A stretch of DNA of 64,000 nucleotides from Microlunatus antarcticus (GCF_014193425.1 NZ_JACHZG010000001.1:2914001-2978000); one strand, 5' to 3'; shown: positions 51,904-60,805, counted from the first letter of the stretch. Made by a program: numbers and translations. The notes: generated from the letters alone by a model not told the origin.

Positions 51904-52782
51904 ATGACCTCCCTCCTCGACGCGGGCCCGCCCGCTCTGGTCGCCTGCGACCTCGACGGCACGTTCCTGTCGCCGGACGGCACGGTGAGCGAGCTCAACG
52001 CCCACGCCGTCCTGCGGGCCGAGCAGGCCGGCATCCCGGTCGTCTTCGCCACCGGGCGGCCGGTCCGCTGGCTCGGCGTGATCGCCGACCTGCCCGGTGT
52101 GCACCCGACCGTCATCGCCAGCAACGGCGCCGTCCTCTACGACCTCGCCAGCCGGCGGACCCTCGACCGGCTCTGCCTCGACCCCCTGGTGGCGCTCGAC
52201 GCCGTCGCCTCCATCCGCGCGAGCGTCCCCGACGCGGCCTTCGCCTTCGAGTCGGGCACGCACTTCGGCTACGAGCCGGCGTACCGGACGTGGGTCCCCG
52301 ACACCGGCCAGGACCCCACGCTGCGTCGGGCGCCCGTCGAGCAGCTCGCCCGCGAGGTCTCCGCGGTCAAGATGCTCGTCCAGAGCGCGGTGCTCGGCGA
52401 CGACGCGCTGCTCGCCCGCGTGCAGGCCTGCGTCGGCGGCGCGCTCACGGCGACGTGCTCCACCGGGCGCGGCTACGGGCTGGTCGAGATCAGCGCCGCC
52501 GGGGTCGACAAGGCGAGCATGCTCGCGCGGACCTGCACCCGTCTCGGCGTACCGGCCCGTCGCGTTGCCGCCTTCGGCGACATGCCGAATGATGTGAGCA
52601 TGCTCAGCTGGGTCGGGATGCCGCGCGTCGTCGCGAACGCGCACCCCGCCCTGCTGGCCCTCGGCTTCCCGGTCGTGCCGGCCAACCACGACTCCGGCGT
52701 CGGCGCGACGATCCTCGACTGGGTCGCCTCCGGCGCCCCGACCTCGTCGCCCGGCCACGTCGGGGCCGCGACGCCCGCATGA
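51904..52782 (+). CDS. HAD-superfamily Cof-type phosphatase
   Basis: Cytoplasmic sugar-phosphatase-like hydrolase of 292 residues. Motif I is VACDLDGTFLS with the nucleophile Asp, motif II is VVFATGRPVRW, the motif III lysine is in AAGVDKASML, and motif IV is AAFGDMPNDVSML. A C2-type cap lies between, as in Cof/YbiV proteins. The substrate is probably a sugar phosphate. The start lies 16 bases after the anchored protein gene, and its stop overlaps the glycosyltransferase start (ATGA), giving a coupled unit. Confidence 0.9.
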   Translation: MTSLLDAGPPALVACDLDGTFLSPDGTVSELNAHAVLRAEQAGIPVVFATGRPVRWLGVIADLPGVHPTVIASNGAVLYDLASRRTLDRLCLDPLVALDAVASIRASVPDAAFAFESGTHFGYEPAYRTWVPDTGQDPTLRRAPVEQLAREVSAVKMLVQSAVLGDDALLARVQACVGGALTATCSTGRGYGLVEISAAGVDKASMLARTCTRLGVPARRVAAFGDMPNDVSMLSWVGMPRVVANAHPALLALGFPVVPANHDSGVGATILDWVASGAPTSSPGHVGAATPA

Positions 52783-54029
52783 GGCGTACGGTCCGCGGCG
52801 CCCTGATCTGCGTGCTGCCGGTCCTCACCGGGCTGTGGATCGGAGCGATCGAGTTCGGCGGGCGGCGCCTGCCCTGGACGCCGAACATGGTCGACCTCGA
52901 GGTCTACCGCGAGGCCGGCCGGGTCCTGCTGGCGGGCGGCGACTTCTACGCCCTGCCCGGACGCCTGCAGTTCCTCTACCCGCCGCTGGCCGCGGTGCTG
53001 TCCGTGCCGCTGGCGCTGGCGCCCACCACGCTGGTCCAGGTCGCCTGGACGATCGGCGGCGTCCTGGCCCTGCTCGCGGTGCTGCACCGCGTCGGGCTGC
53101 ACGGCTGGGTGCTGAGCCTGGTCGGGACCGCCGCGCTCTTCGTCGAGCCGGTCCGCCAGACGCTCGGCTTCGGCCAGCTCGGCATCTTCCTGGTCGCGCT
53201 GGTCGTGCTCGACCTCGTCCCCGGCCCCCGGGTATTCACGCGCCGGGTCCTGCCCGAGGGCTTCTGGACCGCCCTCGCCGCCTGCATCAAGCTCACGCCG
53301 GCGCTGTTCGTGGTCTACCTGCTCCTCGTGCGCCGCATGCGGGCCTTCGTGGTGGCCGTCGTCTCCGGCGTCGCGCTCACCCTGGCCGCCGCGGTCTTCG
53401 CGCCGCGGCAGTCGTACGGCTTCTGGACCCGGCTCGCACACGGCGACACCGGGCTCGGCGGCAGCATCGTCTACTTCACCAACCAGTCGGTGCTGGCCGA
53501 CGTCATCCGTGCGTTCGGCTTCGGCTCCGGGGTGCCGCTGCTCGGGCTCGCCCTGAGCGCGGTCGTCGCCGCCCTCGGGACCTGGGCGGCCGTGCTCTGG
53601 CACCGGCGGGGCGAGGTCGCGCTCGCGGTGATGCTCGGCGGTGTCACCACCCTGCTGGCCTCGCCCGTCTCCTGGCTGCACCACTTCGTGTGGATCGTGC
53701 CGCTCGCGGTCGTCCTGATCATCGACCTGCTGCCCTTCCCGGAGCCGCCGCGGCTGCCGCAGTGGTTCAGCGTGCTAGGCCTGCTCTTCTGCGGCTGGGT
53801 CGCGGCCGAGCCGTTCCAGAACCTGCCGAACAGCGCCGACGTCGAGCTGTCCTGGACGCTCGAGGAGAACCTCATCGGCTCCGGCACCCTGTTCATCGGC
53901 GTCGTGCTCCTGGTCGCCGCCGTCGTCGTGGCGCGGCGTCGAGCAGCGCCCCCGTCGACCGACCCGCCCCCCGAGGACCGTTCCGCCGACCTCGCCGCCG
54001 CCCGCCCCGTACGAGAGGTTCGCCCGTGA
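52779..54029 (+). CDS. GT87-family (DUF2029) polyprenol-phosphate-dependent glycosyltransferase
   Basis: Integral membrane enzyme of 416 residues with about ten membrane helices. Family features are the N-terminal DLEVYREAGRVLLAGGDFY with the catalytic acidic residue, FLYPPLAAVL, FGQLGIFL, and KLTPALFVVYLL. Relatives such as PimE transfer mannose from polyprenol phosphate to glycolipids at the outer membrane face. The cytoplasmic tail is rich in Pro and Arg. The ATG overlaps the HAD stop and its own stop overlaps the PrsW gene (GTGA). Confidence 0.88.
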   Translation: MRRTVRGALICVLPVLTGLWIGAIEFGGRRLPWTPNMVDLEVYREAGRVLLAGGDFYALPGRLQFLYPPLAAVLSVPLALAPTTLVQVAWTIGGVLALLAVLHRVGLHGWVLSLVGTAALFVEPVRQTLGFGQLGIFLVALVVLDLVPGPRVFTRRVLPEGFWTALAACIKLTPALFVVYLLLVRRMRAFVVAVVSGVALTLAAAVFAPRQSYGFWTRLAHGDTGLGGSIVYFTNQSVLADVIRAFGFGSGVPLLGLALSAVVAALGTWAAVLWHRRGEVALAVMLGGVTTLLASPVSWLHHFVWIVPLAVVLIIDLLPFPEPPRLPQWFSVLGLLFCGWVAAEPFQNLPNSADVELSWTLEENLIGSGTLFIGVVLLVAAVVVARRRAAPPSTDPPPEDRSADLAAARPVREVRP

Positions 54030-54874
54030 CCGCCGCCTCCGCCGCCCCCGAACCCGGCCGCAGCCGCCTCCACCGGCTCTCCTGGATCGCCGTCCTCGTC
54101 CTCGGCGTCGCGGCCTACCTGGTCGTGCTGCGGACCGCGGTCGCGACGCAGAACGTCAACTTCATCCCGTCGCTGCTGCTGCTCGGCTCGGCAGTCGTGC
54201 CCGGGACCGTGCTGACCTTCGCCGCCACCGGTGGTCGACGGATCGTCGTCTCGTCCGGCCTGCTCGCCCTCGTCGCCGTCCTCGGCGGCATCATCGGCAC
54301 GGTCGCCGCCGGGACGCTCGAGTACGACACCCTGCGCGCGCTCAGGACGATCCCGATGCTGTTCGTCGGGCTGATCGAGGAGTCCGCGAAGCTCATCGTC
54401 CCGCTGCTCGTGCTGCTGATCAGCCGCTACCGCGGCGCGGCCGCCGGCGTCGTCATCGGCGTCGCGAGCGGCATGGGCTTCGCGACGCTGGAGACGATGG
54501 GCTACGGCTTCACCGCGCTGCTCAAGAGCGGCTCGATCGCCGCGCTCGACTCGACCCTGCTGCTGCGCGCGCTCCTCTCCCCCGCCGGCCACGTCGCCTG
54601 GACCGGGATGACGGCGGCGGCGCTGTTCGCGATCGGGACGTCGACGGTCAAGGGCCGCGCGTTCTTCCGGTTCGTCGCCACGTTCATCGGTGCGGTGCTG
54701 CTGCACGCGGCCTGGGACGGCTCGAACATCCTGGTCGTCCACGTCCTCGTCGCCGTGGTCAGCGTGGTCGGGCTCCTCGTGGTGATCCACCGGACCCGTC
54801 GATCGCCCGGCACCCAGGCGCCGTACCAGGTGCACGAGCACGCGTCGGTAGCATCGTCCGGCCAGGGGCGGTAG
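54026..54874 (+). CDS. PrsW-family intramembrane protease-like protein
   Basis: Membrane protein of 282 residues with about eight helices. The PrsW motifs are present: GLIEESAKLIVPLL with the Glu-Glu-x-x-Lys site, FATLETMGYGF, SPAGHVAWTGM and LLHAAWDGSNI with conserved histidines. PrsW proteases cleave anti-sigma factors in Bacillus, but the target here is unknown. GTG 54026 overlaps the GT87 stop. The stop codon (TAG 54872-54874) lies inside the first ten bases of tRNA-Met, so the coding region and the tRNA gene overlap. Confidence 0.88.
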   Translation: MTAASAAPEPGRSRLHRLSWIAVLVLGVAAYLVVLRTAVATQNVNFIPSLLLLGSAVVPGTVLTFAATGGRRIVVSSGLLALVAVLGGIIGTVAAGTLEYDTLRALRTIPMLFVGLIEESAKLIVPLLVLLISRYRGAAAGVVIGVASGMGFATLETMGYGFTALLKSGSIAALDSTLLLRALLSPAGHVAWTGMTAAALFAIGTSTVKGRAFFRFVATFIGAVLLHAAWDGSNILVVHVLVAVVSVVGLLVVIHRTRRSPGTQAPYQVHEHASVASSGQGR

Positions 54875-54938
54875 CTCAGCCGGTCAGAGCAAGGGACTCA
54901 TAATCCTTCGGTCGTGGGTTCAAGCCCCACCCGCCCCA
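54865..54938 (+). tRNA. tRNA-Met (anticodon CAT), elongator type
   Basis: The acceptor stem GGGGCGG (54865-54871) pairs with CCGCCCC (54931-54937). The D-arm is GCTCAGCCGGTCAGAGC, the anticodon loop reads CTCATAA, and the T-arm contains GTGGGTTCAAGCCCCAC. The first base pair is G-C, unlike the mismatched pair of initiator tRNA, so an elongator is likely. A CAT anticodon could also be a lysidine-modified Ile tRNA; I favour Met. Confidence 0.88.
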
Positions 54939-54979
54939 CCGCCCCGTTCGCCCCGCCCGCTCACCCTGCGGCCGACGAG

Positions 54980-55543
54980 TCACGCTCCGGGATCAGCCAG
55001 CAACCTCAGCACCATCTCGGTCGAGGTCGTCTCGGCCAGCAGCGGGAAGACGTGCGTGACCGACTGCTCGTGAGACGCCGCGTCGGGGTCCGAGACGGCG
55101 TCGACGGGAACGACCAGGTCGAAGCCGAGGTCGTACCCGGCCCGGACGGTCGACTCCACGCCGAAGCTCGTGGCGAGCCCGGTGACGACCAGCTGAGTGG
55201 AGCGGCGCCGCCTGAGGTCGGCCACGAGGTTCGTCCCGGAGAAAGCGCTCCACCCCGTCCGTTCGTAGCAGACCTCCCCCGCACGCGCGCCGATGACGTC
55301 CGGGACCGACAACGCGTCCTCGGGCCAGGATCGTGCGGGCGTTCGTCGGTCGGTGCGGCCGCCTCGCATGCCGGTCGTGATGGCGTAGGCGACCGGACGT
55401 CCGGTTCTACGGAACCCGTCGGTCAGCTGCCCGATCCGCTCGAGCAGGTCGCCGGAGGGGACTGACCGGGCGTTGGGCAGGGTCAGGGCCTGCACGTCGA
55501 CGACGAGGAGGGTGGCAGTTCGGTCCAGGGCTTCGACGAGCAT
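54980..55543 (-). CDS. isochorismatase-family hydrolase lacking the catalytic cysteine
   Basis: Cysteine-hydrolase-fold protein of 187 residues. The catalytic aspartate is in LLVVDVQALTLP. The region WSAFSGTNLVADLRRR matches the family, but the usual catalytic lysine just before it is not evident (CYERTGWSAF). At the nucleophile position the family pattern reads TGLATSFGVESTV, so cysteine is replaced by glycine, as in true isochorismatases such as PhzD. Amidase activity is therefore unlikely, while vinyl-ether hydrolysis or loss of activity is possible. ATG 55543 follows GAGGA at six bases; a longer TTG frame reaches 55588. Confidence 0.82.
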   Translation of the reverse strand: MLVEALDRTATLLVVDVQALTLPNARSVPSGDLLERIGQLTDGFRRTGRPVAYAITTGMRGGRTDRRTPARSWPEDALSVPDVIGARAGEVCYERTGWSAFSGTNLVADLRRRRSTQLVVTGLATSFGVESTVRAGYDLGFDLVVPVDAVSDPDAASHEQSVTHVFPLLAETTSTEMVLRLLADPGA

Positions 55544-55623
55544 CTGAGTCCTCGAGACGGGAGCGGGGTCGGCAGGGACAGGTGGCAACCAGCGGGCGCG
55601 CCTGCGTCGATCGCGCCCACGCG

Positions 55624-56937
55624 CTACCGCGGTCGTACGCCGTCGAAGGCGATCGGCAGGTGGGAGGGTCCGCGCAGGAACGGGTTGCGCCGGTAGGGCG
55701 GCGGGTCGAGCACCAGACGCGGGTTCTCCAGGCGGCGGAAGACCTCGACCAGCGCGATCTGCACCTCGAGCCGGGCGAGGGGCGCGCCGAAGCAGGCGTG
55801 GATGCCGCCGCCGAAGCCGAGGTGGTCGTTCTGCTCCCGGTCGGGGTCGAAGCGGTCAGGGTCGGCGAAGTGCCGCGGGTCGCGGTTGGCGGCGGCCCAC
55901 ATCACCCAGATCGACGAGCCCTTCGGGATCAGGACGCCCCCCAGCACGAGGTCGTCGAGGGCGACGCGGGTGGGCGTGACCTGTGCGGGCGGCTCGAGAC
56001 GCAGCAGCTCCTCGAAGACCCGCGCGACGTGCTCCGGCTCGCGCTCGAGACGTTCCAGCACCTCGGGGTGACGCAGGAGCGTGAGGACGCCGTTGGCGAT
56101 CATGTTCACGGTGGTCTCGTGACCGCCGATGAGCAGCATGATCGCGGTGTTCAGCACGTCGACGCGCGACATGCGCCCGCCCGGGCCGTCGTGGTTCACC
56201 AGCCCGGAGAGCAGGTCGTCCTTCGGGTCCCGGGTCTTCTCGTCGGCCAGGGCGGAGAGGTACTCCGTCAGCTGCGCGGTCGCCAGGCCGGCGCGCTCCC
56301 GCTTCTCGGCGGCGTCCTCGGGCCCGGTCGCCTCGGCGGTGGCGATGATGTCCTCGCTCCACGCGTGGAAGCGGGGCTCGTCCTCGCGCGGGACGCCGAG
56401 CACCTCGCAGATCATGGTGACCGGGAAGGGGTACGCGAGCGCCTCGACGAGGTCGACCTCCCGCGCGTCGCCGAAGCCGTCGATGAGGTCGTTCACGATG
56501 CGGGCCATGTCGCCGCGCATCGCGTCGACGTAGCCCGCGTGGTGCGGCGGACCGAAGTGACGCATCGTCTGGCTGCGCAGCCGGTCGTGCTTGGGGGCGT
56601 CCAGCATCACGAACGCGTTGAGGAGCGACGGGCTCTCCTCGGCGGGCTCCCCCTCGGCGTCGGTCTCGGCCGCCGGGGTGTGGCCGCCGATGCTGTGACC
56701 CTCGGCGAGGTTCCGGGGGTCGGAGCTGATCCTCGGGTCGTGGATCAGGTCGAGGATCTCCTGATGACCGGTCACGACGAACGTGCGCTCGTCCAGCCGC
56801 GCCACCGGCTGCTCCCGCAGCCGGGCGTAGTACGGGTAGGGGTCGGCGCGGTTCGCGTGGTCGACGACCTGCGCGTACGCCTCCTGCGTGCTGGTCGTGC
56901 CGGTGCTGGTCGTGCCGGTGGTCTCGGTGATGGTCAT
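55624..56937 (-). CDS. cytochrome P450 monooxygenase
   Basis: Heme-thiolate oxygenase of 437 residues, soluble, as in other bacterial P450s. The heme loop is FGGGIHACFGAPLARLE with the axial cysteine. The I-helix oxygen-activation motif is LLIGGHETTVN, and the ExxR motif is in FEELLRLEPP. The first 20 residues are Thr/Ser-rich with TTGTTSTGTTST repeats. The start is two bases from the stop of the ferredoxin-reductase fusion gene, with CAGGAG inside that gene's end. The substrate is unknown; a neighbouring exporter suggests a hydrophobic compound or detoxification. Confidence 0.95.
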   Translation of the reverse strand: MTITETTGTTSTGTTSTQEAYAQVVDHANRADPYPYYARLREQPVARLDERTFVVTGHQEILDLIHDPRISSDPRNLAEGHSIGGHTPAAETDAEGEPAEESPSLLNAFVMLDAPKHDRLRSQTMRHFGPPHHAGYVDAMRGDMARIVNDLIDGFGDAREVDLVEALAYPFPVTMICEVLGVPREDEPRFHAWSEDIIATAEATGPEDAAEKRERAGLATAQLTEYLSALADEKTRDPKDDLLSGLVNHDGPGGRMSRVDVLNTAIMLLIGGHETTVNMIANGVLTLLRHPEVLERLEREPEHVARVFEELLRLEPPAQVTPTRVALDDLVLGGVLIPKGSSIWVMWAAANRDPRHFADPDRFDPDREQNDHLGFGGGIHACFGAPLARLEVQIALVEVFRRLENPRLVLDPPPYRRNPFLRGPSHLPIAFDGVRPR

Positions 56938-56939
56938 GA

Positions 56940-58589
56940 TCACTCCTGTCGGGCGAGCTGGGGCTGCTGGTCGTCGGCGCGACGGGGGCGCCAGGTCGTG
57001 CGCCACTCGCTGGGCTCGTCGCCCGTGACGACGAGGTCGGTCTCCTCGGCGACGGCCCAGGGGGTCCGGGTCGACGGGAGCCCGGCCGGCTCTAGGTCCT
57101 GGTCGGGCGCCTCGTTGACCGTGGACGCGTCCGGCGGGAACGCGGCGCCTTCGGCGATCGCCCGGCGGTGGTGCTCGAGCAGCTTCGACTGGTCGAACGA
57201 CACGGCGGCGACGGTCCGGCCCTGCCGCCCGTAGACGGCGACGAACGAGCGGTCCTCCACCGAGCCCTGGGTGATCATGACCTCGTCGGCGACCGACGGC
57301 ACGCCGACGGACTTGATCACGTGACCGAACTGGATGCTCCAGAAGACCGGCACCGACAGGTGCGCCCAGCGGCGGACCTGCCCGGTGACCATGTTGTGCG
57401 CGGCGACCCGGGCCTGCTCGACCGCGTTGCCCCAGTGCTCCATGGCCATGAACTCGGCCCCGAAGACCGGGTGCGGGAAGCGCGCGACGTCGCCGGCCAC
57501 GAAGACGTCGTCGGTGACGACCCCGTTCAGGTCGAAGACCCGGCAGCCGGCGTCGCAGGTGACGCCCCACTCCCCGCTCGACAGGCCGGAGCCCTCGAGC
57601 CACTCGACGTTGCGCACGGCCCCGGTCGCCACGACGACGACGTCCGCCTCCACGAACGTGCCGTCGGAGAGCCGGGCCCCCCGCACGCGCCCGTCCTGGC
57701 CCTCGAGCGTGGTGACGCTCACGTCGCAGCGCAGGTCGACGCCGTGGTCCCGCTGGACGTCGCCGGCGATGCGGCCGACCACGGCCCCGAGCGCACCGGC
57801 CAAGGGGGCAGGACCCCGGACGGCGACCGTGACCGGGAGGTCGAGGTCCCGGCAGACCGACGCGACCTCCGACCCGGTGAACCCGCCCCCGACCACGAGG
57901 ACGCGGGCGGGCCGGGCCTCGAGCGCGGCCCGCAGCCGGCGGGAGTCGTCGACCGTCCGCAGCGTGAAGACGCCGTCGAGCCCGGCGCCGTCAGGGTCGA
58001 CCCACGGCCGCGCCCTCGTCCCGGTGGCGATCAGCAGCCGGTCGAAGGCGATGTGCTCCCCGTCGGCCAGCAGGACCTGCTTGGCGTCGAGGTCCAGGCC
58101 GGTCGCCGCGACGCCGAGCCGCCACCCCGCGTCGAGGTCCTCCAGCCGGGGCAGGGTGGTGCTCTCCGGCGCCACCCGTCCGGAGAGGACCTGCTTCGAC
58201 AGCGGCGGGCGGTCGTACGGTTCCTCGGGCTCGTCGCCGATGATGGTCAGCTCCCCCCGGAAGCCCTCGCGGCGCAGGGCCTCGGCCCCTCGTAGCCCGG
58301 CCAGCGAGGCGCCCACCACGACGACCCGGCTCTCGGGGCCGAGCGGTGTCGGGCCGGGCGGCGGCGCGGGCAGCTCCCGGCGCGCGAGGGTCGGGTCGTC
58401 CGACCGGTCGAGCAGGATGGCCTGCACCGGGCAGGCGGCGGCCGCCTGCAGGATCTTGCCGCGGTGCGCGTCAGTCGGGGCAGGGTCGTAGACCAGCGCC
58501 TCCTGACCCTGGAACGTGAAGGACTCGGGGGCGAGGAAGCAGCACTGCGCGTAGCTCTGGCACTTGGTCATGTCGACGACGAGACGCAT
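56940..58589 (-). CDS. ferredoxin fused to FAD-dependent ferredoxin reductase
   Basis: Single-chain redox partner of 549 residues for the adjacent P450. Residues 1-65 form a [3Fe-4S] ferredoxin with ligands Cys10, Cys16 and Cys53 (KCQSYAQC and AAACPVQA). A Pro-rich linker leads to an FAD/NAD(P)H reductase: VVVVGASLAGLRGAEAL near residue 88, RVLVVGGGFTGSEVASV near 230, and the FAD-binding DDVFVAGDVARFPHP near 365. The final 70 residues are a charged tail of unclear role. Electrons would pass from NAD(P)H through FAD to the cluster and on to the P450. It follows the MFS gene after one base. Confidence 0.93.
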   Translation of the reverse strand: MRLVVDMTKCQSYAQCCFLAPESFTFQGQEALVYDPAPTDAHRGKILQAAAACPVQAILLDRSDDPTLARRELPAPPPGPTPLGPESRVVVVGASLAGLRGAEALRREGFRGELTIIGDEPEEPYDRPPLSKQVLSGRVAPESTTLPRLEDLDAGWRLGVAATGLDLDAKQVLLADGEHIAFDRLLIATGTRARPWVDPDGAGLDGVFTLRTVDDSRRLRAALEARPARVLVVGGGFTGSEVASVCRDLDLPVTVAVRGPAPLAGALGAVVGRIAGDVQRDHGVDLRCDVSVTTLEGQDGRVRGARLSDGTFVEADVVVVATGAVRNVEWLEGSGLSSGEWGVTCDAGCRVFDLNGVVTDDVFVAGDVARFPHPVFGAEFMAMEHWGNAVEQARVAAHNMVTGQVRRWAHLSVPVFWSIQFGHVIKSVGVPSVADEVMITQGSVEDRSFVAVYGRQGRTVAAVSFDQSKLLEHHRRAIAEGAAFPPDASTVNEAPDQDLEPAGLPSTRTPWAVAEETDLVVTGDEPSEWRTTWRPRRADDQQPQLARQE

Positions 58590-58590
58590 C

Positions 58591-60048
58591 TCAGGAGACC
58601 TTCCGAGGCAGGAACAGGGTGATGATCATGGTGACGAACGCGGCGGCGGAACCGAGGACCAAGATCGTCTGGAAGCCGCCGAGGGTCGGGGCGCTGACGC
58701 CGCCGACGACAGTGGCCGAAGCCGCGAGCACCGCGCCGGCCACGGCGCTCGACACCGAGGTGCCGATCGAACGGACGAGGGTGTTGAAGCCGTTGGCCGA
58801 CGAGGTCTCCCCCACCGGGACCGCGGACATGATCAGCTGCGGCAGCGACCCGTACGCGAAGCCGATCCCGGCGCCGATGAGCCCCGTCACCAGGCACAGC
58901 TGCCACACCGAGCCGAGGAAGAACACACCCAGCGCGTAGCCGACCGCCACGACGAGCGCACCGATCATCAGGGTCACCCGCGGGCTGGTCCGACGGGAGA
59001 CGGCGGCCGACACGGGTGCGGCCACCATCATCACGAGCCCGCTCGGCACCATGACCAGGCCGGCCACGAGGATGCTGCGCCCGAGCCCGAAGCCCGTCTC
59101 CGCCGGCAGCTGCACGACCTGGGGGACGACCAGGGACATGGCGAACATCGAGAACCCGAAGACCAACGAGGCGACGTTGGTGATGAGCACCTGCGGCCGG
59201 GCGGTCGTCCGCAGGTCGACCAACGGAGAAGAGGTCCGCAGCTGCCACCGGCCCCAGACCAGGCCGGCGACCACCGCCAGCACGAGCAGCCCGAGGACGC
59301 GCGGGCTCGACCACCCCCACTCCGCGCCCTTGGACACCGCAAGGAGAAGCGACACCAGCGCGACCGACAGCCCGACCGCCCCACCGACGTCCAGGCGCCC
59401 CCGTGCCCGGACGGCGCGAGCTGCGGGCACCACCAGCAGGACCAGCCCGAAGACCACGGCCCCCAGACCCGCGGCGACCCAGAAGAGGACGTGCCAGCTG
59501 GCGCGCTCGACGATGAGGGCGGCGGCCGGCAGACCCAGCGCTCCCCCCACCCCGAGCGACGCGCTCATCAGCGCGACCGCCGGGCCCAGCTTCTGCGGGG
59601 GGAGGACGTCGCGCATCAGGCTCATGCCGAGCGGGATGACCCCGGCCGCCAGGCCCTGCACCGCGCGGCCGACCACGAGCAGCTCCAGGCTGCCGGCCAG
59701 CGCGCACAGCAGCGAGCCGACGACCATCGCCACGACACTGGCCAGCAGCACCGGCTTCTTGCCGACCATGTCGCCGAGCCGTCCCGCGATGGGGGTGACG
59801 ACCGCGCCTGCCAGCAGCGTCGCCGTCACCGCCCACGCGGCGCTGCTCGCCGTGGCGTCGAGGAGCACGGGGAGCCGCGGCACGATCGGGATGACCAGGG
59901 TCTGCATCAGCGACACGGCGATGCCGGCGAGAGCGAGCACGCCCACGACCAGCCCGGTCCGCGTCGGACCCACCTGGTCGACGTCGTCTCCGGGTGCCCC
60001 CACGCCGAGCACGAGCTCGTCCAGCGGTGCGGCCACTTCTGTCGTCAC
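58591..60048 (-). CDS. MFS drug/metabolite exporter (DHA2-like, 14 helices)
   Basis: Proton-driven exporter of 485 residues with about 14 membrane helices. Family motifs include GRLGDMVGKKPVLL (motif A between helices 2 and 3), VQGLAAGVIPLGMSLMRD (motif B) and GGALGLPAAALIVE (antiporter motif C). GTG 60048 is preferred because AAGGA lies seven bases upstream; an ATG at 60078 overlaps the operator region. It heads the P450 operon and is divergent from a TetR gene, so it probably exports the P450 substrate or product. Confidence 0.92.
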   Translation of the reverse strand: MTTEVAAPLDELVLGVGAPGDDVDQVGPTRTGLVVGVLALAGIAVSLMQTLVIPIVPRLPVLLDATASSAAWAVTATLLAGAVVTPIAGRLGDMVGKKPVLLASVVAMVVGSLLCALAGSLELLVVGRAVQGLAAGVIPLGMSLMRDVLPPQKLGPAVALMSASLGVGGALGLPAAALIVERASWHVLFWVAAGLGAVVFGLVLLVVPAARAVRARGRLDVGGAVGLSVALVSLLLAVSKGAEWGWSSPRVLGLLVLAVVAGLVWGRWQLRTSSPLVDLRTTARPQVLITNVASLVFGFSMFAMSLVVPQVVQLPAETGFGLGRSILVAGLVMVPSGLVMMVAAPVSAAVSRRTSPRVTLMIGALVVAVGYALGVFFLGSVWQLCLVTGLIGAGIGFAYGSLPQLIMSAVPVGETSSANGFNTLVRSIGTSVSSAVAGAVLAASATVVGGVSAPTLGGFQTILVLGSAAAFVTMIITLFLPRKVS

Positions 60049-60072
60049 AGTCGATCCTTCGTCCCTGGTTTG

Positions 60073-60088
60073 ATTCATACGCTTGAAT
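60073..60088. promoter_or_regulatory. TetR operator and promoter between exporter and regulator genes
   Basis: ATTCA-TACGCT-TGAAT (60073-60088) is a palindrome with 5-base arms in a short AT-rich patch. Its centre TACGCT fits a TAnnnT -10 box for the plus-strand TetR gene, whose ATG at 60092 is eight bases downstream with no ribosome binding site. Binding here would block the TetR promoter and probably the exporter promoter. Confidence 0.5.
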
Positions 60089-60091
60089 TAG

Positions 60092-60805
60092 ATGGAACCA
60101 CAGGACGCGACGTACGGCAAACTCAGGGGCGTGCAGGTGAGGACGACATCAGGAACGGCTGCGACAGCCGCCCCGACCGGCGCCGAGCGCGCCGCGTCGA
60201 CCCGTGAGCGCATCCTCGACGCGGCCGAGCGGCTCTTCGCCGAGCGCGGGCTGGACAACGTCTCCCACCGCCAGATCGCCGCCGCCGCCGGTCAGGGGAA
60301 CGTCTCGGCGGTCAACTACCACTTCGGAACCACCGCCGACCTGGTGCGCGCCATCGTGCGCCGCCACGGCGAGCTCGTCGAGGCACTGCGAGCGCGCTGG
60401 GTCGACGAAGCCTTGGTCAGCGACGAGCTCCGCGCCTGGGTCTCCTGCCTCATCCACCCCGTGGCGGAGCACCTGGAGTCGCTGGGCAGCCCGACGTGGT
60501 GGGCGCGCTTCACCGCGCTGGTCGCGACCGACCCGCGCTACCGCGAGCTCATCGCCACCGAGCTCGAGCAGTCGGACGGCCTCTCCCGGACCGCCTCCGC
60601 ACTGGCCAGGCTCGCGGCGCGACTGCCCGAGCCGGTCCGGCTGGAACGAGGCGAGATGACGCGGCTGCTGGCCGTGCACGTCTTCGCGCAGCGCGAGACC
60701 GCCCTCGCCGACGGCACGCCCGTCGCCCGTGCCACGTGGCGCGGGTCGGCCGACGGGATCGTCGACGCCACCGTCGGGCTGTGGCAGGCGGAGGTCACCG
60801 GCTAG
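60092..60805 (+). CDS. TetR-family regulator of the P450/exporter operon
   Basis: Repressor-like protein of 237 residues. After a 30-residue Thr/Ala-rich extension comes the helix-turn-helix: RERILDAAERLFAERG, then NVSHRQIAAAAGQGNVSAVNYHFG. The C-terminal domain (TWWARFTALVATDPRYREL) is a TetR_C-type ligand pocket. ATG 60092 would be leaderless; GTG 60131 or 60137, just before the conserved part, are alternatives. It diverges from the exporter gene with a palindrome between. Its stop overlaps the stop of a leftward membrane frame. Confidence 0.85.
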   Translation: MEPQDATYGKLRGVQVRTTSGTAATAAPTGAERAASTRERILDAAERLFAERGLDNVSHRQIAAAAGQGNVSAVNYHFGTTADLVRAIVRRHGELVEALRARWVDEALVSDELRAWVSCLIHPVAEHLESLGSPTWWARFTALVATDPRYRELIATELEQSDGLSRTASALARLAARLPEPVRLERGEMTRLLAVHVFAQRETALADGTPVARATWRGSADGIVDATVGLWQAEVTG

